A stretch of 40,376 bases of DNA from Candidatus Celaenobacter antarcticus (GCA_030765865.1 JAVCDK010000139.1:1-40376); one strand, 5' to 3'; counted from the stretch's first letter, positions 1-10,018 are shown. Notes: generated by a model not told the origin, from the sequence alone. Numbers and translations: made by a program.

Positions 1-87
1 TATATAAATTATTTTCTCTGTATTATGTCAACAATTTAAACGAGCTGCGAGGATTCACAGTTGCTTAGAAATCTTATGAAAACAACG

Positions 88-120
88 ACCTTTGCGAAGG
101 TTTACAACCGTTCGCAAGGT
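88..120. repeat. 33-bp imperfect inverted repeat, copy 1
   Basis: An imperfect palindrome whose arms share ACC-TTGCGAA-GGTT with single-base bulges, around a short centre. A near-identical copy lies at 4724-4756. Both copies are followed by the same CTGAATATAT-A-run sequence that leads into a terminator hairpin, so repeat plus terminator were duplicated together. This resembles REP-type dispersed elements; I cannot count genome copies from this window. Confidence 0.65.
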
Positions 121-130
121 CTGAATATAT

Positions 131-159
131 AAAAAAAGGGACTGAAAATTTTCAGCCCC
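131..159 (-). terminator. Rho-independent terminator for the first secreted-protein gene
   Basis: Read on the minus strand, a GGGGCTGAAAA / TTTTCAG-CCC stem with one mismatch is followed by a run of seven T. It lies about 80 bases after the stop codon at 238. It belongs to the same hairpin family as those at 2383, 4774, 12128 and 14947. Confidence 0.75.
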
Positions 160-237
160 TACTATATTTTCTCTTTACCAAGCCCCAGTTTACCAAGGCG
201 TAATGTAATGAAGACTGGTTTAGTGAAGCTTCGTTGC

Positions 238-2106
238 CTATCTCATCAAAATAAGTTTCTTCGTTTCTGCTGTTTTTCCATTAACCATTAATTTATAGAA
301 ATACATTCCTGATTCAAGCACTTTCCCACTTTCATCTTTGCCGTCCCATTGGATTGTTTTAGATAAAGCAAATCCCGAATAAAGAGATCTCACAAGCTGT
401 CCTTTGATGTTATAGACATTCAAATCTACCCTGGCTGTTTCAGGAAGATTAAAGGAAATTCTTGTTGAAGATACGAGCGGATTCGGCTCATTCTGTAAAA
501 GTCCAAATCTTTCGGGGGCTGGTACTAAGTTATTTCCAGAGTTGCTATTATGCGGAATCGTAAGTATTGCTACTCTATCATAATGATTAATAACCCCGCT
601 GTAGTCAATCGATTCTAACCAATAATAATACGTATCTCCTATTTCGGGATTTTCTATTGTATCTTCGTAAATATAAGATTGTTGCTGCGTAGTCGTGCCA
701 TGTCCTTCAAGAAATTCTGATATCTTCTCTGATGTGGTAAAATTTTCTTCAGAACTTCTATAAACGAACCATCCCATGTTGTCTGTTTCGGATTGAGTAG
801 TCCAGTACAAAGTTGGTGTGTTTTCTATGAATTGAGCTGTGAAGGTGGAAAGGGTGACAGGGAGGGTCGGATCAGGATTATCTATTAAACGGGGGTAGTT
901 ATAACCGATTCTTTCCCAAACCGCTGCACTCCAACCCCAGCCGGTAAGACTTTCGGTTTTCATCTGTTCTGTAGTTTTTGCAGTTGCTCCGTTTCCATCG
1001 GTTTGTTTAGAAACTCCTTCATCGAAAAAGTTGTCGGTTGCAGTTCCACCCCCAAAAGAGCCTATAAAACCTTTATTTTCTGGATCATCTGTATCAGTAT
1101 AATACACTGAACCTGTGCAATAGGACTTTGTGATCGCAGCTCCACTATACAACATGTACCCCGTAAATGAGCCTGCATATTCTGAACTACCTGAGCTTCG
1201 GGTTACATTACCTCTTGAATAGCAATCAGAAACAGTGCCCTCCACCATTCCTATAAATCCTCCGAGATTATCCGTACCACTTACATTGCCATAGGAATAG
1301 GAATTTGTAACTGTTGCGCCCGACCATACTTGACCTACAAAACCTCCAGCGTGCGTCGAACCGGTTACATTACCTGTGCTGTAGCAATTATTTATGGTAA
1401 TCGTTTGAGTAATACCACAGAAGCCACCGGCATACTGGCCGGTTGCGGTTACATTACCAGTGGCATAAGAATTACTTACACTTCCGGAAGACATAGGTAT
1501 ACCAAAAAGTCCACCAACATATCCTGCTCCGCTTACCGTACAGGAGCTGTTGCTGTTTGTTAGAGTCGAACCATTTAACTCGCCAATCAAACCTCCAACT
1601 TTATCGCTGCTTGTAGTAACAGTGCCCGTGGAGGAACAATTGCTGATGTTACTATAAAGGGCCCTCCCCACCAAACCACCAGTATAATCTCCCCCTGTAA
1701 TATTCACATTTGTTAAGGCTATGTTTTGCAAAGTAGCACCTTTAGTAAATCCAAACAAAGCTGCAGAAACAGCACGATTAATATACAAACCATTGATGGT
1801 ATGGTTTAGACCATTATAAGAACCAGTAAAAGAGTTCGCAAATTCAAAACCAATAGGAGTCCAGCCTGCACCTGCAACATCAACCCAACTGCTTGTAGCA
1901 GAGGCATCGATATTTTCAACTTGGATGAAATACTTACCCCAGTCAGCCGAAGTGTCTTGTAATTCCTGCAAATCAACCAGGCAGTCTATTATATATGGGT
2001 TGGCTTCAATTCCGCCACCACCACTATAACCAACTGCCATCAGGCTTGTGCTAAATGCCAATAACATTATCAGCATAAATCCGAGAACTAAATTTTTCTT
2101 TTTCAT
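238..2106 (-). CDS. Secreted GLUG-repeat surface protein with C-terminal sorting domain
   Basis: A predicted exported protein. The N-terminus is a signal peptide (MKKKNLVLGF followed by a hydrophobic stretch ending FSTSLMA). The central part, roughly residues 100-370, is a series of GLUG-type repeats of the form GGLVG-x-NCYSTGNVTG. From about residue 417 comes the family C-terminal module: a LPVTLSTFTA fibronectin-like segment, then GLLQNEPNP and a FlgD-like sorting domain ending KKLILMR. Such C-termini direct type IX-like secretion in Bacteroidota relatives; that role here is inferred. I chose the ATG at 2106 because AAGG lies seven bases upstream; an in-frame ATG at 2127 has its purine run too close. 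The 3' end and 3' flank closely match those of the paralogues at 2452 and 12227. Function beyond surface display or adhesion is unknown. Confidence 0.85.
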   Translation of the reverse strand: MKKKNLVLGFMLIMLLAFSTSLMAVGYSGGGGIEANPYIIDCLVDLQELQDTSADWGKYFIQVENIDASATSSWVDVAGAGWTPIGFEFANSFTGSYNGLNHTINGLYINRAVSAALFGFTKGATLQNIALTNVNITGGDYTGGLVGRALYSNISNCSSTGTVTTSSDKVGGLIGELNGSTLTNSNSSCTVSGAGYVGGLFGIPMSSGSVSNSYATGNVTATGQYAGGFCGITQTITINNCYSTGNVTGSTHAGGFVGQVWSGATVTNSYSYGNVSGTDNLGGFIGMVEGTVSDCYSRGNVTRSSGSSEYAGSFTGYMLYSGAAITKSYCTGSVYYTDTDDPENKGFIGSFGGGTATDNFFDEGVSKQTDGNGATAKTTEQMKTESLTGWGWSAAVWERIGYNYPRLIDNPDPTLPVTLSTFTAQFIENTPTLYWTTQSETDNMGWFVYRSSEENFTTSEKISEFLEGHGTTTQQQSYIYEDTIENPEIGDTYYYWLESIDYSGVINHYDRVAILTIPHNSNSGNNLVPAPERFGLLQNEPNPLVSSTRISFNLPETARVDLNVYNIKGQLVRSLYSGFALSKTIQWDGKDESGKVLESGMYFYKLMVNGKTAETKKLILMR

Positions 2107-2304
2107 TTTTTTTCCTTTTTTCTTCATTTTCCTTTCGATTAAAGCAAAAACAACATAGTAGTAGTGACCAGCGTTAAAAATATAATCAGAAAACTGCTGT
2201 TTAAATTTTTCTAATAGGGAGAAGATACGTGCATCAATAAAGCCAACAGTGAAGTCGAATTTTCAACGACAAAAATAATTGGAAGACATAATATCTTGAG
2301 TGCG

Positions 2305-2333
2305 ATTTAATTTCGTCTTTCATAGTATGTCAA
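2305..2333 (-). promoter_or_regulatory. Candidate sigma-70 type promoter for the gene at 238-2106
   Basis: On the minus strand TTGACA (2333-2328) is followed after 17 bases by TTAAAT (2310-2305). Spacing and -35 box are ideal; the -10 box is moderate. The implied leader is long, about 200 bases. Prediction from sequence only. Confidence 0.4.
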
Positions 2334-2376
2334 TATATTAATATATCATTTGAGTATAGTAAGTTTTGATAGATAT

Positions 2377-2403
2377 AAAAAAGGGCTGAACATGTTCAGC
2401 CCC
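2377..2403 (-). terminator. Terminator with perfect 20-base palindrome
   Basis: The perfect palindrome GGGCTGAACATGTTCAGCCC (2383-2402) is followed on the minus strand by a T-rich run. It lies about 50 bases past the stop of the gene ending at 2452, so it fits an intrinsic terminator. An identical palindrome recurs at 4774-4793. Confidence 0.75.
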
Positions 2404-2417
2404 TACTATATTTTTCT

Positions 2418-2443
2418 CTTTACCAAGCCCCAGCTTGGTAAAG
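2418..2443. repeat. Perfect stem-loop, 11-bp stem and CCCA loop
   Basis: CTTTACCAAGC pairs exactly with GCTTGGTAAAG around CCCA. Half or decayed copies (CTTTACCAAGCCCC) follow the terminators near 177, 4803 and 12163. The layout mirrors the hairpin at 21652-21677 (CGTTCCCAAGC / GCTTGGGAACG), suggesting one family of mobile or structural palindromes. Confidence 0.65.
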
Positions 2444-2451
2444 CATCATAT

Positions 2452-4317
2452 TTATTTCATCAATATAAGCTTCTTCGTTTCTGCGACTTTGCCATCCACA
2501 ATCATGTTATAAAAATACACTCCATTCTCAAGCTCTTTACCGCTCTCATCTTTCCCATCCCACATGACTGTATGCTTGGATGTGACACCGGAATAAAGAG
2601 TCTTTACGAGTTGTCCCTTGATGTTGTAGACATTTAAATCAACCATTGCTGACTCGGTGAGATTAAATGCAATACGTGTAAAATGTATTACTGGATTCGG
2701 CTCATTCTGTAAAAGTCCAAATCTTTCGGGAACTGGTACTAAATTATTTCCAGAGTTGCTATTATGCGGAATCGTAAGTATTGCTACTCTATCATAATGA
2801 TTAACAGTCCCGCTGTAATCAATTGATTCTAACCAGTAATAATACGTGTCTCCGACTTCCGGATTCTGTATTCTGTCTTCATATATATACGATTGCTGTT
2901 GCGTAGTCGTGCCATGCCCATTGATAAATTCCGATATCTTCTCTGATGTAGTAAAATCTTCTTCAGAATTTCTATAAACGAACCATCCCATATTATCCGT
3001 TTCGGATTGAGTTTCCCAGTACAAGGTTGGTGTATTTTCTATAAATTGAGCAGTGAAAGTGGACAGTACAACAGAAAGACTTCCAACATTATCCCACCAT
3101 TCATAAGCACCGATATCTAAAGTTCCATTTCGTCCAGCACCACGTTGGTCTGTTGTAGGTATAGCAACTGGATGATCACCTTGAACATTTGTTCCCGCAT
3201 CAATAGCTACACTGCCGTCGGTCGTTCTAAGTGTTTTTGTTCCATTGAGTGTAGAGTTATCATTAAGAGTGGTGCTGAGATTATAATCTCCAACACCTAC
3301 TATACAACCGTTTGTTCCATTAACAAAATCAGAACCATTCTGGGTTTCTACGATGTTATAACCATTGTTGTATACAGTTCCGTCATCAATATAAAAATCA
3401 GGCGTGTAGTCTTCTTCTGCAGAATTATTGGCAATAATAGTGTTTTTGATATAGAGATGAGTAGTACTACTACTCCCCGTGAGATAAATACCACCACCAT
3501 GTGCATTGGGTGCACTGTTGTTAGCAAATGTGCAGTTGGTTATGAATAGCGGGTTACCATGTGAATATGCTGCATACAAACCACCGCCTTCATAAGCATT
3601 AAATTCCCAACCCGCAAGATTTCCGCTGACTGTGCAATTGGTCATGGTTAAGATTGCTTGTCCTTTGTAGATACCGCCGCCACGCTGCGAACTATAATTT
3701 CCGCTGACTGTGCAATTGGTCATGGTTAAGGTTGCCCCATTGAAGATACCGCCGCCAGATGTAAAAGAATAATTTCCGCTGACTGTGCAATTTGTCATGG
3801 TTAAGGTTCCTGCATTGTAGATACCGCCGCCATATTTAGCAATTGAACCGGAGATTGTAACTGTATCAAGACTGAGAGTTCCCGCCTCTAAAAATATCCC
3901 GCCGCCACTCCAATAAGTATTACCATAAATATCCCCACCTTTAATGGTCATGTTGGAGAAATTAAAGGTTTGGCTGGTAGCGTTAATATTGAAAACACGG
4001 AATCTAGAAGGATCAACCCAACCCTGAATTGGCACCTGAACTGTAACATTATTTCCGGTAGCATTGTTATAACCGTTTATGGTCATCCCTTTAGTATTAG
4101 TAATAATAGAAAGTTCCGACTCAATAATTATCTCATCACTGCCGGTAATATTGAATGTAATGGTTCCGCCATCGCTGACGTCGGCAATTGCCTGTCGAAG
4201 CGTTCCTGCTCCTGAATTTGCAGTACTCGTTACAATTTGGTTGGCAGCCATCAGGCTTGTGCTGAATGCCAATAACATCATCAGCATAAATCCGAGAACT
4301 AAACTAAATTTTTTCAT
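2452..4317 (-). CDS. Secreted right-handed beta-helix protein with C-terminal sorting domain
   Basis: Exported protein of about 621 residues. The signal peptide MKKFSLVLGF...FSTSLMA is nearly the same as in the gene at 238-2106. The passenger (residues about 25-400) is rich in GGGIY/F and LTMTNCTVSGN repeats, the pattern of parallel beta-helix or polymorphic outer-membrane repeats, closing with DIGAYEW. The C-terminal 210 residues are the shared fibronectin-like plus FlgD/type IX-like sorting module, ending KKLILMK. I chose ATG 4317 because GGGAG sits at good spacing and the signal peptide begins there; an in-frame upstream ATG at 4350 would add an 11-residue charged tail. The passenger differs completely from the GLUG paralogue while both ends match, so the gene looks like a cassette exchange. 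Ligand or substrate unknown. Confidence 0.85.
   Translation of the reverse strand: MKKFSLVLGFMLMMLLAFSTSLMAANQIVTSTANSGAGTLRQAIADVSDGGTITFNITGSDEIIIESELSIITNTKGMTINGYNNATGNNVTVQVPIQGWVDPSRFRVFNINATSQTFNFSNMTIKGGDIYGNTYWSGGGIFLEAGTLSLDTVTISGSIAKYGGGIYNAGTLTMTNCTVSGNYSFTSGGGIFNGATLTMTNCTVSGNYSSQRGGGIYKGQAILTMTNCTVSGNLAGWEFNAYEGGGLYAAYSHGNPLFITNCTFANNSAPNAHGGGIYLTGSSSTTHLYIKNTIIANNSAEEDYTPDFYIDDGTVYNNGYNIVETQNGSDFVNGTNGCIVGVGDYNLSTTLNDNSTLNGTKTLRTTDGSVAIDAGTNVQGDHPVAIPTTDQRGAGRNGTLDIGAYEWWDNVGSLSVVLSTFTAQFIENTPTLYWETQSETDNMGWFVYRNSEEDFTTSEKISEFINGHGTTTQQQSYIYEDRIQNPEVGDTYYYWLESIDYSGTVNHYDRVAILTIPHNSNSGNNLVPVPERFGLLQNEPNPVIHFTRIAFNLTESAMVDLNVYNIKGQLVKTLYSGVTSKHTVMWDGKDESGKELENGVYFYNMIVDGKVAETKKLILMK
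3619..3835 (-). repeat. Three direct DNA repeats inside the beta-helix gene
   Basis: Near-identical units beginning ATTTCCGCTGACTGTGCAAT start at 3619, 3697 and 3772, so the period is 75-78 bases. Each codes for one helix coil (LTMTNCTVSGN...GGGIY). The high nucleotide identity points to recent tandem duplication and possible copy-number change. Confidence 0.8.
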
Positions 4318-4540
4318 TTCTTTCTCCCTTGTCACGCTGTAGTTCCGCAAGTGGGCGGACGAAAGCGGATTTTATATTTTTTTTATTAAATATTTCCTTT
4401 TTTAGCTTCAACAAGATGTATATTTACAATTTCGCCACATGCACTCGTCTTTTTTTGTTTTTTATTCTTATTTGGTCAAGAAAAATTTTACTGCCTATTT
4501 TTCTCCAACCTTGCAGTCGCGAGTCGATAAAAAAATGAGA

Positions 4541-4716
4541 TATTGATCCGTGAAAATCCGTGAGCTATTACATATAAGAATAGAATACAGATCCGACCGG
4601 TGGGCGTACAAGTTACACACTGATGGAGCTGATTAACACTGATTCAGAAAAGAATAAAAAATGAAATAAAATATTGATTCGTGATGATCCGTGAAAATCC
4701 GTGAGCTATTATATAT
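4541..4716. repeat. Two copies of a dispersed GATCCGTGAAAATCCGTGAG repeat
   Basis: The segments at 4541-4575 and 4683-4716 share GATCCGTGAAAATCCGTGAG followed by CTATTA. Between them lies a GCTGATTAACACTGATTCAG segment. A related, more diverged version occurs at 32113-32214 (ATCTGCGAAAATCTGTG, GTGAGCTA). Such intergenic sequence is seen as dispersed repeats in several bacterial genomes, from memory. No coding capacity. Confidence 0.55.
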
Positions 4717-4723
4717 TACACCG

Positions 4724-4756
4724 ACCGTTGCGAAGGTTTGCAACCGTTCGCAAGGT
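4724..4756. repeat. 33-bp imperfect inverted repeat, copy 2
   Basis: It matches the element at 88-120 at nearly every base, including the CTGAATATAT-A-run leading into the next terminator hairpin. Its position, downstream of a secreted-protein gene on the minus strand, is also the same. Confidence 0.65.
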
Positions 4757-4766
4757 CTGAATATAT

Positions 4767-4794
4767 AAAAAAAGGGCTGAACATGTTCAGCCCC
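4767..4794 (-). terminator. Terminator with perfect palindrome
   Basis: The palindrome at 4774-4793 is identical to that at 2383-2402. On the minus strand it is followed by seven T. It lies about 120 bases after the stop codon at 4914, so it likely ends the transcript of the large surface-protein gene. Confidence 0.7.
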
Positions 4795-4913
4795 TATATT
4801 TTCTCTTTACCAAGCCCCATTGATGAGGAATCCTAAGCGTAGCAAGAATTCCTGACCAACAAGGTCTCGATTCCTCGTCGTCTCGATGAACCCGGGGCTC
4901 CTTAGGAGTCGAA

Positions 4914-7900
4914 TTATCTCATCAAAATAAGCTTCTTTATTTCTTCTGTTTTTCCATTCACGATCAGGTTATAAAAATACACTCCGGGTGTGAGAGTTTT
5001 TCCGTTGCCGTCTTTCCCATTCCAATCCAGAGTTTTGGATAAAGCAACTCCCGAATAAAGTGATTTCACAAGCTGCCCTTTGAGGTTGTATATATTCAAC
5101 ACTACTTTTGCTGTTTCAGGAAGATTAAAGGAAATCTTTGTGCTCTCAATAAATGGATTGGGATTGTTCTGGAATAGTCCATATCGCACTGGTTCAGGTA
5201 TTAAACCACTACCCGGATCATCATGGTCAGGTATGGTAAGAACAGCTACTTTGTCATAATGGTTTATCTGTCCGCTGTAATCTATGCTTTCCAACCAATA
5301 ATAAAAGGTATCCCCTGCTTGTGGATTCTGTATATTATCTTCATGCAGATATAAGTGCTGTTGTGAGGTTGTACCATGACCTTCAATAAATTCCGATATC
5401 TTCTCTGAAGTAGTAAAATCATTCTCATCACCTCGATAGACGAACCAGCCCATGTTGTCCGTTTCGGATTCCGTTGTCCAATACAAAGTTGGTGTGTTTT
5501 CTATTAATTGAGCGGTGAAAGATGAAAGTTCGATTGGGAGTGTGCCGGGTGATCCCTGCCATTCATAAGCACCGATATCCTTTATGCCATTATAAACTGC
5601 TGCTCCTCGTTGATCGGCATCGGAACCAGTGCCGTCATCAACACCTATACTGCTGCCAATTATGTACGTTAATGTCCCTGTTCCGTGTGGGTTGTTGTTC
5701 ATGGCAAGCTCGGAATCGAGCCATAATGTTTGTTTTGCAAAAATGGAACCTCCACGTGTCCAGCTGGTAAAGTTTATACCTGCATCTCCATACTTTGTAT
5801 TATATAAAATGTCAGTATCTGAATTGAAACCTCCGGTAGCATTGGCTGCAACATTTGAATTTTCAACTATATTGTAACCCTGATCAGTTAACGTTCCTGA
5901 ATAATAATAGTAATCCTCTCCGCTTATTCTAGTATTATTTGCTATTATTGTATTTTGAATGGTAAGATCATCTGTTCCCTCAGAACAGAGATAAAGACCA
6001 CCACCATTTGCACAAGACATGTTTTCACAGATAGTTGCATTAGTAATACTTACACTACTTACGTATATCGCGATCCCACCACCATCATTTCCAAGACATG
6101 TATTTCCACTGATAGTTGTATTTTCAATATTTGCAATACTTTCATATATAAGCATTCCACCAATATCACCATCGTTTTCGCCACTTTTAATAGAAGTATT
6201 TCCACTAATAGTTGTGTTTGAAATATTTGCAGAACCTCCAAATATTGTAATTCCACCAGCAAAATGGGAATCATTTCCCTCAACAGTTGTGTTTTCAAGG
6301 GTCAATGTACCACCCTCATTATAAATTCCACCACTTTGATAACCAGAGGAATTATTCTCTACGATCGTGTTTTCAAGGGTCAAATTACCACCGTTATTAG
6401 AAATTCCACCACCACCGCCCATGATATAATTTGCTTGATTATTTTTAATTATAGATTGTGAAATCATTACAGTTGCTGATCCATAAATGCCAACTCCACC
6501 ACCAAAAGCTGCCTTTGATCCTGAAATAGTACAATTTGCCAGATTAACAGTACCATTTTCAATATAAACACCACCACCACATGATTCACCGTAATAGTTT
6601 TCTTCATCAGGCACACCACCTTTGATCGTCATATTTTGAATTGTAATATTATTTTCGCTGGCATTGATACGAAAAATACGGTAAAGTGAGGTTTCCTGAT
6701 CCTGCACCTGAATTGTAACATCTGTTCCGTCATCATTTCCATCGATGGAAACCGCATCCGTAATTATCGGAAGTGCTGCAGAAATCGTAACGGATGAACC
6801 TGAATTTAAGTTGAATTCTATTGTGTCATCAGCTTCTGTACTTGTATTGGATTGCGTAATTGCCCAACTTAGGCTTCCTTCAGTTGTACCAGCTCCATCA
6901 TCGGTAATTTCTGTAACAGTAAATGTGGTAGGATGATAATCTTCACCGCCATCAGTTATTGTCCAGTTATCATTTGAAATTATATTTGCTCGGGCAGTTG
7001 CGGCTGTGTCGTAACTGTATTTACTGTTTCCTCCGCTAAAAGTTACATTATCAGACAATTCTAATGCATCCCACCCAATCAGCAGAGCATTATAATTTGC
7101 TGTAGAAAGTGTGACATCACAAAACATATCTTCCATATCTGTTACATTACTTACGTTCCAACTTCCAATATTCTGATTAAAAACAGAAGCATCATAAAAC
7201 ATACCTTCCATATTTGTTACTTTACTTACATCCCAACCGCCAATATCCTGTTTAAAAGCAGAAGCTTCACGAAACATACCAACCATAATTGTTACTTTAC
7301 TTACATCCCAACCGCCAATATCCTGGTTAAAAGCAGAAGCTCCATAAAACATACAAGCCATAACTGTTACATTACCTACATTCCAACCTCCAATATCCTG
7401 GTTAAAAGCAGGCGTAGCCTTAAACACAGTAAACATATTAGCCATATTTGTTACACTACTTACATCCCAACCTCCAATATTCTGATTGAAGGCAATTGCC
7501 TGATCAAACATTCCCCCCATATTTGTAACATTACTTACATCCCAACTACCAATGTTCTGATTGAAAGCACTTGTACTACTAAACATTTGATACATATTTG
7601 TTACACTACTTACATTCCAAACCCCAATGTCCTGATTAAAGTCAGTTGCATTTTGAAACATAACACTCATATCTGTTACATTACTTACATCCCAGCTGTT
7701 AAGGCTTGAAATACTAGCCATACTGATATTGGTAAATGCAAATGACAGATCGTTAATCGTGGTAGGAAGCGTTGTAGGAACTTCTGTGAGATTTGTGCTG
7801 CCATTAAATGCGCCCGATAAACTTGTGAGCCCGATAGAGCCAAAACTGACAACTTTGACAAGCTTAAGGACATTATCGTAATAGTCTGAGCCATTTCCAA

Positions 7901-9248
7901 ATTGAGTAAGTGTTCCGCTAATACTTACTGAATATGTTCCTTCTAATGCATAAGTATGGCTCATATCTCCTGTTGTAGTATAAGCATTTATAGAGCCCCC
8001 ATCTCCCCAATCTATTGTAACATCAACAGTTCCATACAACGGCAGTGTAATAGTTGTTCCTGTGTAAAGGTTTGTGTTGAATTGAAGGATCATAGAATTA
8101 TCAACTCCATCTGTCCATTCATAAGCTCCCATATCAATCGTCGTATTCTGAATACGTGTCTGTCCACGGATGTCGCTAGTTTCTGTATTATAGCTATTCA
8201 GACCGGTATTTACTGCAGGCGAAATTTCCAATAGTTTGAAGAAATCGCTTGCTGTATTTATAAATTCTGGGTCGTCAGTAATGTTATTATTAACCGCTGT
8301 AAAAGTTGTAGAACTTATTACAACATCATTGTCCTGGTTTGAATAGCAGGAATAATTTAGTGTGGTAGTTCCTCCGGCAGATGCATAAATCTGATTTCCG
8401 GTTGTTGCATTGTTTCCCCAAATGATGCAATTATTGAATGTCGGGTCGCAGTCATGATAATTATTCATCCCTCCACCGTAACCAGTTGCTAAATTCATAG
8501 CAATGGTTGTGTTTGTATATGTTGGAGAAGAAAATTTATTTTCTGTTCCTGCTCCATTTTGAGTCTTATTTCCATAAATCAAACAGTTTGTTACAAACGG
8601 AGCTGCATTATAATTATAAAGTCCACCTCCATATGTACCACCATTTGCTGTTAAAGTAATATTTATTAGTGAAGGTGATGCTATATTATTAAAAATTCCC
8701 GAACCTCTGTCGTGAGGATCCGTACCATTCGCATTTCCGCCTTTTACTGTAAACCCATTCAATACACTTGCTGAAGTTAAAGCATCCAGATTGTAAATTA
8801 CATGATAACAGTTTTCCGAATAATTTGCTAGATCCAGCGTTAGCCCAGTTCCACTTACAACATCATCTCCGTTCAAATCTCCGCTGAGTATGGTTTCGTT
8901 TGCTTCTCCAACTCCGTAATTTATTCTTTCATTAATAGAGGTTTCTGTTCCGGCAAAACCACCATAGATTTCAACTCCTTCCTTGAGCCTGAAATGGTAA
9001 TAACGTGAATCACCACCCAATTCATAATCATAACTTGGATAGTATGTTCCCTTTGCTACCCATATCTGGTTACCTGAAGCTGCAGCATCAAGAGCCGATT
9101 GCAGAGAAATGTATGCATCGGTCCATGAAACCCCTGTATCACCTCCTGATGCACTGTTATCCACAAAAATTGTTTCTGCACTAATGCTACTCATATTCAA
9201 GAATAACATCATCACGATAAACCAAAATATAATTCTACTTTTTTTCAT
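4914..9248 (-). CDS. Giant multidomain surface protein: beta-helix, PKD, BspA-like DUF285, beta-helix, sorting domain
   Basis: Exported protein of 1444 residues. Signal peptide at 1-24 (ends SSISAE). Residues about 25-385 form a beta-helix of the choice-of-anchor-Q style, closing with IDMGAYEW. Around 405-450 is a PKD-like segment (VTIDWGDGG ... [15 protein letters not shown]). Residues about 517-707 are some eight BspA-like DUF285 repeats ([24 protein letters not shown]), capped by [11 protein letters not shown] second beta-helix of polymorphic outer-membrane type spans about 770-1220 ([14 protein letters not shown]), again closing DIGAYEW. The last 210 residues are the shared fibronectin-like and sorting module, ending KKLILMR. 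The ATG at 9248 has AAGGAG at good spacing. A small lipoprotein gene lies 63 bases upstream on the same strand and may be cotranscribed. BspA-like repeats elsewhere bind host or matrix proteins; the target here is unknown. Confidence 0.85.
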   Translation of the reverse strand: MKKSRIIFWFIVMMLFLNMSSISAETIFVDNSASGGDTGVSWTDAYISLQSALDAAASGNQIWVAKGTYYPSYDYELGGDSRYYHFRLKEGVEIYGGFAGTETSINERINYGVGEANETILSGDLNGDDVVSGTGLTLDLANYSENCYHVIYNLDALTSASVLNGFTVKGGNANGTDPHDRGSGIFNNIASPSLINITLTANGGTYGGGLYNYNAAPFVTNCLIYGNKTQNGAGTENKFSSPTYTNTTIAMNLATGYGGGMNNYHDCDPTFNNCIIWGNNATTGNQIYASAGGTTTLNYSCYSNQDNDVVISSTTFTAVNNNITDDPEFINTASDFFKLLEISPAVNTGLNSYNTETSDIRGQTRIQNTTIDMGAYEWTDGVDNSMILQFNTNLYTGTTITLPLYGTVDVTIDWGDGGSINAYTTTGDMSHTYALEGTYSVSISGTLTQFGNGSDYYDNVLKLVKVVSFGSIGLTSLSGAFNGSTNLTEVPTTLPTTINDLSFAFTNISMASISSLNSWDVSNVTDMSVMFQNATDFNQDIGVWNVSSVTNMYQMFSSTSAFNQNIGSWDVSNVTNMGGMFDQAIAFNQNIGGWDVSSVTNMANMFTVFKATPAFNQDIGGWNVGNVTVMACMFYGASAFNQDIGGWDVSKVTIMVGMFREASAFKQDIGGWDVSKVTNMEGMFYDASVFNQNIGSWNVSNVTDMEDMFCDVTLSTANYNALLIGWDALELSDNVTFSGGNSKYSYDTAATARANIISNDNWTITDGGEDYHPTTFTVTEITDDGAGTTEGSLSWAITQSNTSTEADDTIEFNLNSGSSVTISAALPIITDAVSIDGNDDGTDVTIQVQDQETSLYRIFRINASENNITIQNMTIKGGVPDEENYYGESCGGGVYIENGTVNLANCTISGSKAAFGGGVGIYGSATVMISQSIIKNNQANYIMGGGGGISNNGGNLTLENTIVENNSSGYQSGGIYNEGGTLTLENTTVEGNDSHFAGGITIFGGSANISNTTISGNTSIKSGENDGDIGGMLIYESIANIENTTISGNTCLGNDGGGIAIYVSSVSITNATICENMSCANGGGLYLCSEGTDDLTIQNTIIANNTRISGEDYYYYSGTLTDQGYNIVENSNVAANATGGFNSDTDILYNTKYGDAGINFTSWTRGGSIFAKQTLWLDSELAMNNNPHGTGTLTYIIGSSIGVDDGTGSDADQRGAAVYNGIKDIGAYEWQGSPGTLPIELSSFTAQLIENTPTLYWTTESETDNMGWFVYRGDENDFTTSEKISEFIEGHGTTSQQHLYLHEDNIQNPQAGDTFYYWLESIDYSGQINHYDKVAVLTIPDHDDPGSGLIPEPVRYGLFQNNPNPFIESTKISFNLPETAKVVLNIYNLKGQLVKSLYSGVALSKTLDWNGKDGNGKTLTPGVYFYNLIVNGKTEEIKKLILMR
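7127..7697 (-). repeat. DUF285 / BspA-like repeat tract
   Basis: About eight units of 75 bases, one of them longer by about four codons. Each encodes WDVSxVTxMxxMFxxAxxFNQxIG. Units are very similar at DNA level (CATCCCAACC-CCAATATCCTG recurs), which favours slippage or recombination. Confidence 0.8.
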
Positions 9249-9311
9249 TTCTTCTCCTTTTTCGAGAGCCTTTTTTTCTATTTCAATAGAAAATTATCAT
9301 ATTTAATTAAC

Positions 9312-9797
9312 CTACTCGGTAATCCATGATTCATGAGAATGTATAATCTTCCATCCGCCTTGTTCTTTTTTCCATATCAGAGTATAAACGTGTTTGGACT
9401 TAATATTTTCATCACTTTTCAATCGCATTTCCGTCTTTTCTTGACTGGTCATTAGAACTAATGTTGGAGTTAATTCAGAAATTTGTAATTCGAGTGGTTC
9501 AACATGCTGATTTTCTCTTAGCGAAAAATAATGTTGTATTGAATCTATAAATTCACCTCTATTAGCATAAAAATCTGTACTAACGCATGCTGATAAAAAC
9601 TCATCTTTGCTATAAATTTCAGACCATGCAAGTGAATCCAAGTTGTTTAAGGCAGAGATTAATTGATTGAATTGCTCTTTTACTTCATTTTTAATCATTT
9701 CTTTTTCCTTTTCTGTATAGTTTTGTTGTAGCTTTTGGCAACCAAAAATAAGAATTAAGAAGATAATAAATACATTCCGATAATTTTTTTTCATCAT
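9312..9797 (-). CDS. Small lipoprotein with NTF2/SnoaL-like domain
   Basis: Predicted lipoprotein of about 161 residues. A short basic start (MMKKNYRN) and hydrophobic stretch lead to a lipobox-like LIFGC, with Cys as the probable lipidated residue. The rest looks like an NTF2/SnoaL-type alpha+beta fold (DUF4440-like): an initial helix around EVKEQFNQLISALNNLD, then W-x-x-IYSKDEF, and final strands ending in YTLIWKKEQGGWKIIHSHES. Such domains bind small ligands or act as enzymes; no catalytic residues can be assigned here. I chose ATG 9797 because AAGGA lies just upstream; the open frame extends to 9854 but would place a charged 19-residue tail before the signal. It lies 63 bases upstream of the giant surface-protein gene. 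Family call moderate. Confidence 0.7.
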   Translation of the reverse strand: MMKKNYRNVFIIFLILIFGCQKLQQNYTEKEKEMIKNEVKEQFNQLISALNNLDSLAWSEIYSKDEFLSACVSTDFYANRGEFIDSIQHYFSLRENQHVEPLELQISELTPTLVLMTSQEKTEMRLKSDENIKSKHVYTLIWKKEQGGWKIIHSHESWITE

Positions 9798-9926
9798 CGT
9801 TTCCTTACTTTTTTCATTTTTTCCTCTTTTAACGATCCGTTTTTTTTCTTTCACCTTATAAAATAAATCAGAAAGTTAACACATTGAGCGTTAAATACAC
9901 TAAAATAAAAATCTATATCTGAAGCA

Positions 9927-9981
9927 CGAGTCGGTCACAAAGGGAACGACTCGGGATGGTCGCTCATTATCAACCCGACTC
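9927..9981. repeat. Hairpin-forming GAGTCGG inverted repeats
   Basis: CGAGTCG (9927-9933) can pair with CGACTCG (9947-9953), or GAGTCGG (9928-9934) with CCGACTC (9975-9981). It lies between the stop of the GLUG gene at 10019 and the lipoprotein gene. There is no strong T-run, so it is a palindromic repeat or weak terminator rather than a clear intrinsic one. Confidence 0.4.
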
Positions 9982-10018
9982 TTTATTATTTTGTATTTTC
10001 CGTTTATTTCGTGATTTA

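Larger units (their letters stand above)
2107..2451. other. Intergenic stretch between two secreted-protein genes
   Basis: No convincing gene. It holds a candidate minus-strand promoter (2305-2333), which would leave a leader of nearly 200 bases before the gene ending at 238, plus the terminator hairpin (2377-2403) and a perfect stem-loop (2418-2443) that follow the gene ending at 2452. Confidence 0.6.
4318..4913. other. 600-base intergenic stretch packed with repeats, no gene
   Basis: No supported gene; short open frames here lack homology-like features. It contains two copies of a GATCCGTGAAAATCCGTGAG repeat (near 4545 and 4686), the 33-bp inverted repeat (4724-4756), a terminator hairpin (4767-4794), and further short hairpin-forming sequence at about 4819-4910 built on GAGGAATCC / GATTCCTC. 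The left part is the upstream region of the gene ending at 2452; the right part is the 3' region of the gene ending at 4914. Confidence 0.6.

Noticed and set aside
2350-2637. Plus-strand frame of 95 codons across the terminator and the 3' end of the beta-helix gene
   Set aside because: It runs through a terminator palindrome and antisense to a conserved sorting domain; no ribosome binding site.
3619-3835. Three direct repeats resembling a short CRISPR or iteron cluster
   Set aside because: They encode successive beta-helix coils within one open reading frame.
7127-7697. Regular 75-base repeats that could be mistaken for a CRISPR array
   Set aside because: The repeats are in frame and translate into DUF285 units, with no unique spacers and no cas genes nearby.
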